NCBI GenBank assembly: GCA_021647205.1
Contig: JAKIVD010000005.1
Location: 92,041-156,040 of the forward strand
Length of the DNA stretch: 64,000 bases
Origin: Bacteroidales bacterium
GTDB lineage: Bacteria > Bacteroidota > Bacteroidia > Bacteroidales > F082
Direction: 5' to 3'
The translations under genes were made by a program, and so were the position numbers. Every line of letters starts with the position of its first letter. Position 1 is the first letter of the stretch. Below are positions 9,642 to 18,633 of this stretch, piece after piece. Below the pieces are notes generated by a model. It worked only from the letters and a program-made list of their open reading frames with translations, was not told the origin of the DNA and ran no database searches.

Positions 9642-9669
9642 TTGCAGTACAACATTTATATTACATTTG
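9642..9669 (+). promoter_or_regulatory. Probable purA promoter
   Basis: TTG at 9642-9644, 17 bp, then TACATTTG at 9662-9669 fits TTTG-N17-23-TAnnTTTG. It lies just after the Fur gene stop and just before the hairpin at 9684, so transcription would start a few bases ahead of that hairpin. Confidence 0.5.
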
Positions 9670-9683
9670 CTTCCATAACACAA

Positions 9684-11007
<1,324 letters not shown>

Positions 11008-11008
<1 letters not shown>

Positions 11009-11038
11009 CTTTTCCAAAGTTTTGAACTTTGGAAAAGT
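11008..11038. terminator. Perfect 14-bp dyad between convergent purA and GtrA-like genes
   Basis: ACTTTTCCAAAGTT is followed by ttg and then its exact reverse complement. It starts on the last base of the purA stop and ends 2 nt before the opposing stop. Such a dyad between convergent genes probably works as a bidirectional 3'-end element, although no long U-run follows it on either strand. Confidence 0.55.
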
Positions 11039-11039
11039 G

Positions 11040-11459
11040 TCAGTAAATAAAAAATACCCTGTCGGGATTGAAGGTAATCAAAGCGTTGGCAAAGAAGTTC
11101 CAAATCGTTACGGCTCCAATGGCAAAGATTTTCGCAAAGTAAAAGTTCATTTTCAGACGACTCACCAGCAGCCAAAGTATCAGGGTGTTTAAGCCCAGGC
11201 CGATGAGGGAAATCACGAAAAACCCGGTAAATTCTACCATCACTTCGGGGTTGGTGCTCTTAAAAGTCCAGATGCGGTTCAGGTAGTAGTTCGATGTTGC
11301 TGCCGTTGTAAAGCCGATGGCATTGGCCACGTATTTGGGGATGTGCAGTTTTTCTTTGCAGAGGTAGGTGATGCCAAAATCCACAAAAACACCGGAGAAC
11401 CCCACTACCCCAAACTTCAGGAATTTGAATACAAAGGTTTTTGAGAACAGTTCACTCAT
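11040..11459 (-). CDS. GtrA-like membrane protein
   Basis: This small integral membrane protein has 139 residues and four predicted hydrophobic helices. The pattern FLKFGVVGFSGVFVDFGITYL ... YLNRIWTFKS ... FGVISLIGLGLNTLILWLLV fits the GtrA/PF04138 family. Members are thought to help move polyprenyl-linked sugars across the inner membrane for cell-surface glycosylation. The NRxWTF block (NRIWTF near residue 65) is the family's recognisable motif. No sugar-transferase partner lies beside it. The gene is convergent with purA. Function beyond the family is inference. Confidence 0.8.
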   Translation of the reverse strand: MSELFSKTFVFKFLKFGVVGFSGVFVDFGITYLCKEKLHIPKYVANAIGFTTAATSNYYLNRIWTFKSTNPEVMVEFTGFFVISLIGLGLNTLILWLLVSRLKMNFYFAKIFAIGAVTIWNFFANALITFNPDRVFFIY

Positions 11460-11553
11460 TCTTATCCTGCTGTAATTTTACGTGATGGCACTCTGTAATA
11501 CCAAGGAACGGCAAAGATAATGTTTTAAAGGGAAAGGGCCGGAAAGAATCCAC

Positions 11554-11579
11554 CTTCCAGCATCCGTAGGATCTGGAAG
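11554..11579. repeat. Intergenic palindrome with CTTCCAG/CTGGAAG arms
   Basis: CTTCCAG(c)ATCC-gta-GGATCTGGAAG forms a stem of 7 plus 4 bp with a single bulged C. It sits upstream of the GtrA-like gene. A second element with the same arms lies 70 bp away. Confidence 0.5.
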
Positions 11580-11623
11580 AGTTGTGCTTACTGACAAAAC
11601 GTTTTAAAACATGGACACAGACT

Positions 11624-11649
11624 CTTCCAGGGGTTTTGCACCCTGGAAG
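11624..11649. repeat. Intergenic palindrome, second CTTCCAG element
   Basis: CTTCCAGGG, an 8-nt loop, then CCCTGGAAG: a perfect 9-bp stem, 10 bp beyond the stop of the GH13 amylase gene. It may mark the transcript 3' end. It shares its outer arms with the element at 11554-11579, which suggests a dispersed palindrome family. AAAACGTTTT, another palindrome, lies between them at 11596-11605. Confidence 0.5.
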
Positions 11650-11658
11650 GTCTTTAAG

Positions 11659-14421
11659 CTAATTTTTAAGAAACTTCCGCGTACCAGTTCTTCCGTCCGT
11701 TGTTTGAACTTTCAAAAAATAAATCCCGGGTTCTAAAGCGGAAACATCGATTGAAGAAGATTGTCCCAATCTTTGTTCAAGGGCAAGTACATTTTGCCCC
11801 AGCATGTTGAACACTTCAATTTTTATGAGCTGACCGGACACGGCAAGCGATAACTGATTATTGGCCGGGTTTGGGAACAGAAGAAGTTGCAGGTTTTCAG
11901 TTGCAGTATTTTCGTCAATTCCTACAAAATCGGGTGTTTGCAGTTTCTGATCAGCGTACAAACGGTATTCGCCTGCAGCAAGGCTGATGGGTTCATTCAC
12001 ATCGGAAACCTCAACCGAATCACCAGTCCAGAACTCATACCAGGTTCCCGTGGAAAAAAATCCGGGATTGACATTAGCTTCCGTCACGCCGAAATTTCCC
12101 AATATCACAACGGACATTCCGGGCGAAGCGAGTTTAATTTTCTTCAGGGCACCATAGACGTCCAATTCAAAATCAGCCGTTTCAAAGACATCCAGTTCCG
12201 CCCTGAGTTTCATCAGGGCACTCCAGGTGTGCATCAGTTTACGCCGGTGCCAGTCATCGAGGTAATCCCATCTGGGCGGCTTCTCCCCTACCCGGCCGTT
12301 GAAGTCAATGGAATAATCGTAGCCCCGTTCACCAAACTGCCAAATCATTTTTGGCCCGGGAATGGTAAAAAAGAAGTTAGCGGCAAGGGCTTGTCGTTGC
12401 AAAGCGACAATGGTGTCTGTGATGTCATAGTCTCCGTTTGAATTGCCCCAACTCACATTTTTGAACATCATCCGCTCTTCGTCGTGGCTTTCCATATAAC
12501 CAACCACATTCGGTTGTGCCCAGCCCCTTTTTTGATACGAAATCCATGAAAAATCAGATTTCCCGTTCTCGGTCCAGCCCATCGTCCCTTCGTTGTAATT
12601 AAAATTCATATTGCCCCATAAAAGAATACCGTAGTTGGCCAGTTCTTTTTCTTCAGAATTTTCGGCCAGGTGTTCGAAGATAATAAAGGCATCCGGGTTG
12701 CGCTTCCATATTTCATCGGTCATTCGTTTCAGCAGCCTGATCCTGTCGGCATCGTATTTGCTGCCCCAGGGATCATCATTGCCTTTGATGTTATTTCCAA
12801 AACCTTTGGTAAAGTCAAACCTGAACCCATCGATCATGTATTCGCTCATCCAGTAACCGTTGATGCTGTCAACCAGTTTTTGCGTTTGCAGACTCTCATG
12901 GTTAAAATCATTTCCCCACTGCGCGTCAGGGTTCAGGAAGTTGCTCTGCTCATTAAACCAGGGGTTGTTTGCTGCCGGACGGTTCATTTCCGCATTCCAG
13001 TACATCATCACGAAGGGGCAGGTGCCATAAGCATGGTTAAGCACGATATCGATTAAAACAGCTATTCCACGGCTGTGGCATTCGTCGATGAAAGCTTTGA
13101 GCGTATTCCTCGGCCCATAATATTTATCGGGGGCGAAGTAGTAGTTGGGGTTGTAACCCCAGCTTGAGTTGCCTTCAAATTCGTTGACGGGCATGAGTTC
13201 GATGGCATTCACACCCAGTTTTTCAAGGTAATCCAGCGAGTCAATCAACGCGTTGTAATCGTGAGCCGCCAGAAAATCCCTGACCAACAATTCATAAATA
13301 ACTAGGTCATCTTTTTTTGGCGGGACAAAGTCTGTAATATTCCATTCGTATTCTTCCTGATCTGTTTGGAGGACAGAGGCGATCCAAACAGTTTTATCGA
13401 AGGGGTATTCGGGCAAACCCGGATAAGTTGTCGAACTGATGTATTTGTCATTCCAGGGATCACTCACCTGCTCGCAATACATATCGCCTACCCTTATTTC
13501 CCCATCAATAAAATACTGGAAGATGTATTGTTGCTTTGGTTCCAGGCCCGTGATCTCAATCCAGAACCTGTTTTGATCGGGAGTCCGTTTCATGTACACG
13601 GCATCCGACAATTCCCAGTTGCTGTAATCGCCCCAGGCAAAGACAAATTCCTTGTCAGGAGCGTACAAACTCAGGATGACCGAGGTGCTGCTTGTATAAT
13701 TTATTCCATCTTTGACACCTTCGGGAAGCGGGACTACTTCAACATCTTTCCTGGCATAATAGGAGAAGGTATCCGAAACGCTGTCGCTGCCTGTGGTTGC
13801 TACCGCTGTTATTCGTTTTTTCCCGAAGTCCTCTACCGGAATTTTGTATTCAAAAGAACTTCCTGTCCCCGCAAACAGCAGGCTGTCATCAAGGTACAGA
13901 AAACTGGAGTCAGCAAGATTCACAATCCATTTTACAAGAACCGTGTCATTTTGCTGTACAATTAGCGGGTTGGTTTCGGGGGCGGTGATGAGAATCGCCA
14001 GTATTTCTTCGTACACCCCGTAAAAAATATCGGGTGAAGTTTGCTGGGTCCCGTCAGCGCTCCTGAAAACAAATGCCATTTCGCTAATATTTCCGGAGGT
14101 ACCCACACCATAAAAATCACGGACTGTTGGTACAATATCCAGCTGATAAAGATTGGTACCGATTTCTGTTAACTCAGGTTGTGTATCGTTATCCCCCCAA
14201 CTGCCAATTACATTCTGCCATGAATTGCCATTCACCGTCAAGCCGGTATGGGCATACACTTTTCCTGAATAGCCTTCCAGTCCGGTACCCGTTGCATTAA
14301 ACGTAATGGTGGCTGCAGCTTCAGCCGATGGAAACGGCGGGTCAACAACAATGAGCTGTGAATGGATAGAATTGATAAAAGCAAAAGAAAACAACAATGG
14401 AAATACATATTTTTTAATCAT
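11659..14421 (-). CDS. Secreted GH13 alpha-amylase with N-terminal binding domain and type A T9SS signal
   Basis: The protein has 920 residues from the ATG at 14421 (MIKKYVFPLLFSFAFINSIHS, a signal peptide). An earlier in-frame start would put an 85-residue non-secretory tail in front and run into the terminator of the upstream gene, so it is rejected. An N-terminal beta-sandwich of about 115 residues (GYSGKVYAHTG ... LAFVFRS-like) is shared with the GH31 enzyme of this locus. A second beta domain precedes the GH13 barrel, which carries the nucleophile Asp in DGFRFDFTKG (about residue 540), the acid/base Glu in IIFEHLAEN (about 580) and the third Asp in MESHDEER (about 645). The last ~75 residues (FPNPANNQL ... 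PGIYFLKV) are a type A T9SS sorting domain, so the enzyme should be exported and attached to the surface to cut starch. It follows the SusCDE cluster and has a LacI-type site upstream. Confidence 0.93.
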   Translation of the reverse strand: MIKKYVFPLLFSFAFINSIHSQLIVVDPPFPSAEAAATITFNATGTGLEGYSGKVYAHTGLTVNGNSWQNVIGSWGDNDTQPELTEIGTNLYQLDIVPTVRDFYGVGTSGNISEMAFVFRSADGTQQTSPDIFYGVYEEILAILITAPETNPLIVQQNDTVLVKWIVNLADSSFLYLDDSLLFAGTGSSFEYKIPVEDFGKKRITAVATTGSDSVSDTFSYYARKDVEVVPLPEGVKDGINYTSSTSVILSLYAPDKEFVFAWGDYSNWELSDAVYMKRTPDQNRFWIEITGLEPKQQYIFQYFIDGEIRVGDMYCEQVSDPWNDKYISSTTYPGLPEYPFDKTVWIASVLQTDQEEYEWNITDFVPPKKDDLVIYELLVRDFLAAHDYNALIDSLDYLEKLGVNAIELMPVNEFEGNSSWGYNPNYYFAPDKYYGPRNTLKAFIDECHSRGIAVLIDIVLNHAYGTCPFVMMYWNAEMNRPAANNPWFNEQSNFLNPDAQWGNDFNHESLQTQKLVDSINGYWMSEYMIDGFRFDFTKGFGNNIKGNDDPWGSKYDADRIRLLKRMTDEIWKRNPDAFIIFEHLAENSEEKELANYGILLWGNMNFNYNEGTMGWTENGKSDFSWISYQKRGWAQPNVVGYMESHDEERMMFKNVSWGNSNGDYDITDTIVALQRQALAANFFFTIPGPKMIWQFGERGYDYSIDFNGRVGEKPPRWDYLDDWHRRKLMHTWSALMKLRAELDVFETADFELDVYGALKKIKLASPGMSVVILGNFGVTEANVNPGFFSTGTWYEFWTGDSVEVSDVNEPISLAAGEYRLYADQKLQTPDFVGIDENTATENLQLLLFPNPANNQLSLAVSGQLIKIEVFNMLGQNVLALEQRLGQSSSIDVSALEPGIYFLKVQTTDGRTGTRKFLKN

Positions 14422-14447
14422 GGTCGCGGGGTGTATAAGATAGCGTA

Positions 14448-14455
14448 CAAAAGTA
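14448..14455 (-). promoter_or_regulatory. Probable -7 element of the GH13 amylase gene
   Basis: On the minus strand this reads TACTTTTG, a match to TAnnTTTG and identical to the susC and gapA boxes. It lies 27 bp upstream of the ATG at 14421. Confidence 0.5.
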
Positions 14456-14545
14456 ATTGAAAACAAAGCAGTAATGAAGCGCCGTTTTAGAATTGGCGGT
14501 TTCAACACCGGGCAGCCCGGCAACCGGGAGTTGCAAACCGTATCG

Positions 14546-14555
14546 TAAACGATTG
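14546..14555. promoter_or_regulatory. LacI-type operator, amylase site
   Basis: TAAACGATTG, within GTAAACGATTGCAAAA, differs by one base from the exact CAAACGATTG sites near lacI and the GH65 fusion. A 90-bp gap separates it from the amylase -7 box. The regulator is inferred to be the LacI protein at 22110-23117. Confidence 0.5.
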
Positions 14556-14583
14556 CAAAAGCCGGAAAATAAGCAGTTACCGT

Positions 14584-14615
14584 AAAAAAAAGCTGTCCGC
14601 CAAATGACGGACAGC
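14584..14615 (-). terminator. Intrinsic terminator of the two-repeat protein gene
   Basis: On the minus strand GCTGTCCG, an 8-nt loop and CGGACAGC are followed by eight T. It begins 30 nt after the stop at 14645, separating this gene from the amylase gene. Confidence 0.85.
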
Positions 14616-14644
14616 CTTTAGTTCGGCAATTCAAAAAGAAGCAC

Positions 14645-15619
14645 TTATTTCTTGATGAATTTTGAAGTCTGGACACCAGTCTTATTGTAAAGGCTGATGA
14701 TATAAACCCCGCTTTTAAGTTCTGATAAATTCATTGATACCCTTTCGGTGTCAACAATAAAGGTACGAACAAGCTTACCGCTAATATCGTAAATATCAAT
14801 TTTATTTACGTCTTCAACACCACTGATGTTCAGGCTGCTGACAACCGGGTTTGGATACATGTCATAAGTAAACTCGACTTTTGTATCAAAAATCCCGGCA
14901 TTAATATCACCCCAAAGATCGTCAACTGTTTTGTCGGCAGTGTCAACAGCAACTACACGGTTGTCGCCGCCGTCCCATTCGCCGCCACCCCAGTCAGGGT
15001 TATTGTCAACAATGCGGAAATACTTGTATTGCCATTCTCCCGGGTACATCAGAACCTGAGTTGTGTATGTCATTGATCCTTCCTCGATAGGTGAAAGCAT
15101 CAGTTCCGGAATGCTTCCCGGAATCATCCAGCCGGCAAAATCCCCGGTCATAAAAACTTTATCAGCTGCCGGGTCAAATGGATCGGCAGGGGTCATGTCA
15201 ACCTGGAAAGTAATCCAATAAGGCTTGTTGGCCCAGACGTTTGCAAAGGTAAGGTTGTCCAGTAAAAGAATTGTAACACGGTTTGGATCGCCATTCCATT
15301 CGCCATTTTCCCAACTTGCTTCACCGTTAATTACCCTAAAATATTTGTACTGAACCTGGCCTGAATCAGCCAACAATGTAATCGAATAAATCATCGGATC
15401 GGTATCTGTCGGAGTCATCTTAAATGTCTCGTCGGTACCGGGTTCTGCCCAACCGGCAAAACTACCGGAAACATACACTTCATCTGTTGCCGGATCAAAA
15501 GGATCGGCATTGGTCATGTCAACCGTAAAGGTAACATTGAACTGTGTTTGTGCCATCAGCAATGTGCCCATTGCCATGAACAATAACAAAGCACTAAATT
15601 TGAAAGTAGATTTTCTCAT
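14645..15619 (-). CDS. Secreted two-repeat putative glycan-binding protein with type A T9SS signal
   Basis: The protein has 324 residues. A signal peptide (to about residue 24, ending LLMAQ) is followed by two tandem ~106-residue repeats (about 26-131 and 133-238). Both contain VDMT-ADPFDPA-D-VY/F, a GxFAGW motif, QYKYFR and a GEW-GDxNRV segment. The C-terminal domain (YPNPVVSSLNISG ... SGVYIISLYN) is a type A T9SS signal. The repeats are reminiscent of starch-binding E-set/CBM domains seen in SusE/F-like proteins, but no catalytic residue is visible. In the amylase-susCDE context a surface starch- or maltodextrin-binding role is the best inference. It has its own terminator and a weak promoter at 15685-15714. 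Confidence 0.8.
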   Translation of the reverse strand: MRKSTFKFSALLLFMAMGTLLMAQTQFNVTFTVDMTNADPFDPATDEVYVSGSFAGWAEPGTDETFKMTPTDTDPMIYSITLLADSGQVQYKYFRVINGEASWENGEWNGDPNRVTILLLDNLTFANVWANKPYWITFQVDMTPADPFDPAADKVFMTGDFAGWMIPGSIPELMLSPIEEGSMTYTTQVLMYPGEWQYKYFRIVDNNPDWGGGEWDGGDNRVVAVDTADKTVDDLWGDINAGIFDTKVEFTYDMYPNPVVSSLNISGVEDVNKIDIYDISGKLVRTFIVDTERVSMNLSELKSGVYIISLYNKTGVQTSKFIKK

Positions 15620-15684
15620 AATGAATGTAATTTAATTAAACAATTTTTTTATTTGATAAGGTGTTTTTCTTTGCTAAGAGGCTG

Positions 15685-15714
15685 TAAATATAATAAAAAC
15701 CGCAATAAGTCAAA
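15685..15714 (-). promoter_or_regulatory. Possible promoter of the two-repeat protein gene
   Basis: Read on the minus strand: TTTG, 18 bp, then TATATTTA (one mismatch to TAnnTTTG), about 65 bp before the start. The gap to the SusE-like gene (15620-15910) also holds a stem with arms CCTTG/CAAGG at 15828-15859 next to the SusE-like stop. Confidence 0.3.
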
Positions 15715-15910
15715 TTTGTCAAATCGGGCTGCCTGCCAGCCCTTATTTATTTCGGCCTAATATTCAGCCTGTTGCATTTAAGCAGAAACTATAATTTATT
15801 TGTTAAAAAAATATAATTGATGCAAACCTTGTCGGCTGCCAACCGGTAGCAGGCAAGGAGCAATTACAGGCTGATTCTTTATTCCATATTTCCGGTTGTT
15901 GCCGCGCATT

Positions 15911-17002
15911 TTATTTCCCGCTCAATTCGTAAGTAGGTTCGGGGGTTGTAAACCTGAGGATGAAGGTCAACGTGCCCCCATCAGGAATCGGGATGTCGGC
16001 ACCACCGGGGACCAGCGTTCCGTCATCCGGATCTTTTGCACCAAGATTCACATCCCATCCATCATTGGCCCTGTATTTAAACCGCTGGTTTTCGGCTGCA
16101 GGGATATTCTCTACAGTAACCCATAAATATTGGTTATCGGCATCCCAGATCATGTTAATGTCTTCTGACCAGCCCAGCCATTCACCGATAACGCCCCAGT
16201 TTTGCAGTTCATAAGTCCAACTCAGGTTTTCAATATCAACTTCCACATAATACCCACCCGAATCGGGAACTGTTAAATTTCCTGCTCCGGGATCGGTATC
16301 TAATTCACCAGGGTTGGCACCGTTACCGTAATTGGTGTGTTCCCAGTCAGGATCAGAAGTAAACTTAAATTCGTAGGTGCCGCCTGCCGGGAAATAAATG
16401 TACCCGGTGTAGATGCCATCACCGTCAAAATCGTAAATATTTGGCGCTTCAGCGGGGTTCCATCCCTGGTAATCGCCAGGTACCCATAGCTTTGCATATT
16501 CGGCCGGGCCACCACTTTCGTAAGGGGTGAAAGTCGAATTTGTTTCTTCCGAATCCAACATGGATCCGGTGATCACTGCGCCGTCATCATAGGATTTGAG
16601 TGAAGCCACAACCCTGAATTTTACGCTGCCGGCCACATCAACCTCAAGTCCCAAAGTTACAAGTGATTTATTCAGGTCGCCATAGGTTGTGGTATAAGTT
16701 GTTTCAGAAGTGCTTACAATTTTCTTTGCCGTCTCGAAACTACTGTCGGCCTGCGCCATTTGCAACAAATAGGAAGTTGCTGCCAGGTCGGTCAGGTTGT
16801 ATTCCGCTGCAGACCACGAAAATGTAATTGTTGAATCAGCATTTTCTTTGGAAAAGACAAATGCTGAGCCATTCGCAGGACTGGTGATGGCTGGTTTTAC
16901 AGCCAGGCTCATATCTAATTGAGGATCTGTCTCCACTTTTTTACAGGCGTCTGTCAGTATGATTCCCGAAAGCAGGAATAATATAAATACTATTTTTTTC
17001 AT
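15911..17002 (-). CDS. SusE-like outer-membrane starch-binding lipoprotein
   Basis: The protein has 363 residues. The lipoprotein signal ends at LTDAC, with the Cys at about residue 20. An N-terminal SusE-type immunoglobulin-like domain (ITSPANGSAFVFSKENADSTITFSW, about 35-155) precedes two SusE/F-like binding domains (about 165-265, with PGDYQGWNP, and 268-363, with GEWLGWSEDINM). Aromatic residues typical of starch binding are present. Proteins of this type sit on the cell surface beside SusCD and capture maltooligosaccharide. It is third in the susC-susD-susE operon, 21 bp after the SusD gene. The family is convincing; ligand preference is inferred from the neighbouring amylases. Confidence 0.85.
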   Translation of the reverse strand: MKKIVFILFLLSGIILTDACKKVETDPQLDMSLAVKPAITSPANGSAFVFSKENADSTITFSWSAAEYNLTDLAATSYLLQMAQADSSFETAKKIVSTSETTYTTTYGDLNKSLVTLGLEVDVAGSVKFRVVASLKSYDDGAVITGSMLDSEETNSTFTPYESGGPAEYAKLWVPGDYQGWNPAEAPNIYDFDGDGIYTGYIYFPAGGTYEFKFTSDPDWEHTNYGNGANPGELDTDPGAGNLTVPDSGGYYVEVDIENLSWTYELQNWGVIGEWLGWSEDINMIWDADNQYLWVTVENIPAAENQRFKYRANDGWDVNLGAKDPDDGTLVPGGADIPIPDGGTLTFILRFTTPEPTYELSGK

Positions 17003-17023
17003 TTTTCTAATATTTTCATTTTT

Positions 17024-18610
17024 CTAATAACCGGTATTCTGAACAAGGTTCGGGTTGGCATTGATGTCAGGGTCAGGAATGGGGAAGATGTCATATTTAC
17101 CATCTGTAGCCGTTCCGAGTGCTGTGTTTCCCTTCCATGGCCATAGATAAGCAGCACCTGAAAACTTACCGAACCTTACAAGGTCAGTTCGGCGGTGGCC
17201 TTCCCAAAACAGTTCTCGTGCCCTTTCATCAAGGATAAAATCAAGTGTCAGGTCTGCCGAAGTAATATTTCCGCCGGTATTTCCATACGCCCTGGTCCTT
17301 AGTTGATTGATATATTCAACAGCTGTGGCCTGGTTTCCGCCACCGCCTCTTAATACGGCCTCGGCATACATCAGGTAAGCATCGGCCAGCCTGAACATGG
17401 GAAAATCGGTATCAGGAAAGGTCAGGTCCTGCCCGGTCAACCCATCCGACGTAATATTTTTAAATTTAGTGATGGCATAACCATCCTGAAAATTACCAAT
17501 ATCCTGAATTTCTTTTGTTTGGCCTTCGGTAAAAAACATGGCACGGCTGTCAGCATCACCAGTTTCGTCAGGAAACTTATCGACAAAAGCGCTGGTTGTG
17601 CGTGTTCCGCCCCAGCCGCCGTCAATACCATAATCACCGGGCGTCATATCGCCACCAACTGCGGCATGGATAATGAAAGTGGTGCCTCCCCAGGTTTGGG
17701 TGTTCAATCCGTCGAAGGCAATCGGGAAAATCACTTCGGGTGATTTGTCGTTGTCAGCCAGGAAGATATTTTGGTAAACCGGGTCGATACTGTAACCCGA
17801 GTTGATGACTTTCAGGCTGTATTCCAATGCCTTGTCGTAGCTTGCCGTACCGGTATACACTTCGGCATTCAGGTAAATATTTGCCAGGAGCATCCAAACG
17901 GCAGCTTTGTCGGCCCGTGCATATTCATTTGACATGGGGTCCATCATCTGGCTTTCAATCTGGAGGAGTTCATCTTCAATATAATTAAAGAGGTCGGCCC
18001 TCAAAATTTGCTTTGGAAAAAATGCACCTACAGGATCGTTTTCGGTTACGAAAGGAACATTGCCAAACAAATCCATGGCATGCCAATAGCTGAGTGCCCT
18101 CAGGAAACGGGCTTCGGCACGAAAAAACTTTACGTCATCCCTTAATTGCCCCTGAACACCGCGTTCATCCAGCTTCGTGTCGCTGGTTTCGCGGATGTAC
18201 TCGTTACAGGCAGTTACCTGATAAAAAATCCTGTAATAAAAAGCGGCGATAAACACATCGCTGGCGCCCCACGATTGACCGTGGAAGTTTTTAATGGTCT
18301 GGTCGTTCCAGCCAATTACGGCTTCGTCGGTAGTCAGTTCCTGATGGTACCAGTAACCGCGCAGGTACTGTCCGAAACCCTCGTCAATACCACTGATGTC
18401 AGGCTTACCTGCCGGGCCTTCCTGTCCTGAAACAGCCAGGCCGGCATAGAGTTTCGCCAGAACGGCCTTATAAGATGCCGGATCATCAAAAACTTCTGCT
18501 GCTGTAACTTCATCAGGGTCGATGGGCCTGGTATCGAGATCTTTGATACAGCTTGTTGTCAAAACCGTAAAAGCTGTAATTGCGAGAAAGCTATTTAAAA
18601 TCTTTTTCAT
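17024..18610 (-). CDS. susD: SusD-family nutrient-binding lipoprotein
   Basis: The protein has 528 residues. The lipoprotein signal ends at LTTSC, with the Cys at residue 21, followed by the RagB/SusD fold. The family's usual N-terminal pattern (EVFDDPASYKAVLAKLYAGLA), TPR-like helical repeats and the C-terminal block (ERARELFWEGHRRTDLVRFGKF ... NPNLVQNTGY) are present. SusD forms the lid of the SusC pore on the outer membrane and binds the oligosaccharide. The gene lies 23 bp after susC and 21 bp before the SusE-like gene, so the three form one operon. The starch/maltodextrin substrate is inferred from the flanking GH13 and GH31 enzymes. Confidence 0.95.
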   Translation of the reverse strand: MKKILNSFLAITAFTVLTTSCIKDLDTRPIDPDEVTAAEVFDDPASYKAVLAKLYAGLAVSGQEGPAGKPDISGIDEGFGQYLRGYWYHQELTTDEAVIGWNDQTIKNFHGQSWGASDVFIAAFYYRIFYQVTACNEYIRETSDTKLDERGVQGQLRDDVKFFRAEARFLRALSYWHAMDLFGNVPFVTENDPVGAFFPKQILRADLFNYIEDELLQIESQMMDPMSNEYARADKAAVWMLLANIYLNAEVYTGTASYDKALEYSLKVINSGYSIDPVYQNIFLADNDKSPEVIFPIAFDGLNTQTWGGTTFIIHAAVGGDMTPGDYGIDGGWGGTRTTSAFVDKFPDETGDADSRAMFFTEGQTKEIQDIGNFQDGYAITKFKNITSDGLTGQDLTFPDTDFPMFRLADAYLMYAEAVLRGGGGNQATAVEYINQLRTRAYGNTGGNITSADLTLDFILDERARELFWEGHRRTDLVRFGKFSGAAYLWPWKGNTALGTATDGKYDIFPIPDPDINANPNLVQNTGY

Positions 18611-18633
18611 GATATTTTCAATTAATAGTACGA

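Noticed and set aside
14422..14676. 85-residue N-terminal extension of the GH13 amylase
   Set aside because: It would pass through the terminator of the upstream gene and hide the signal peptide that starts at 14421.
15234..15243. CAGACGTTTG in the two-repeat protein gene as a LacI-type site
   Set aside because: It is mid-coding, has a mismatch, and is not near any start.
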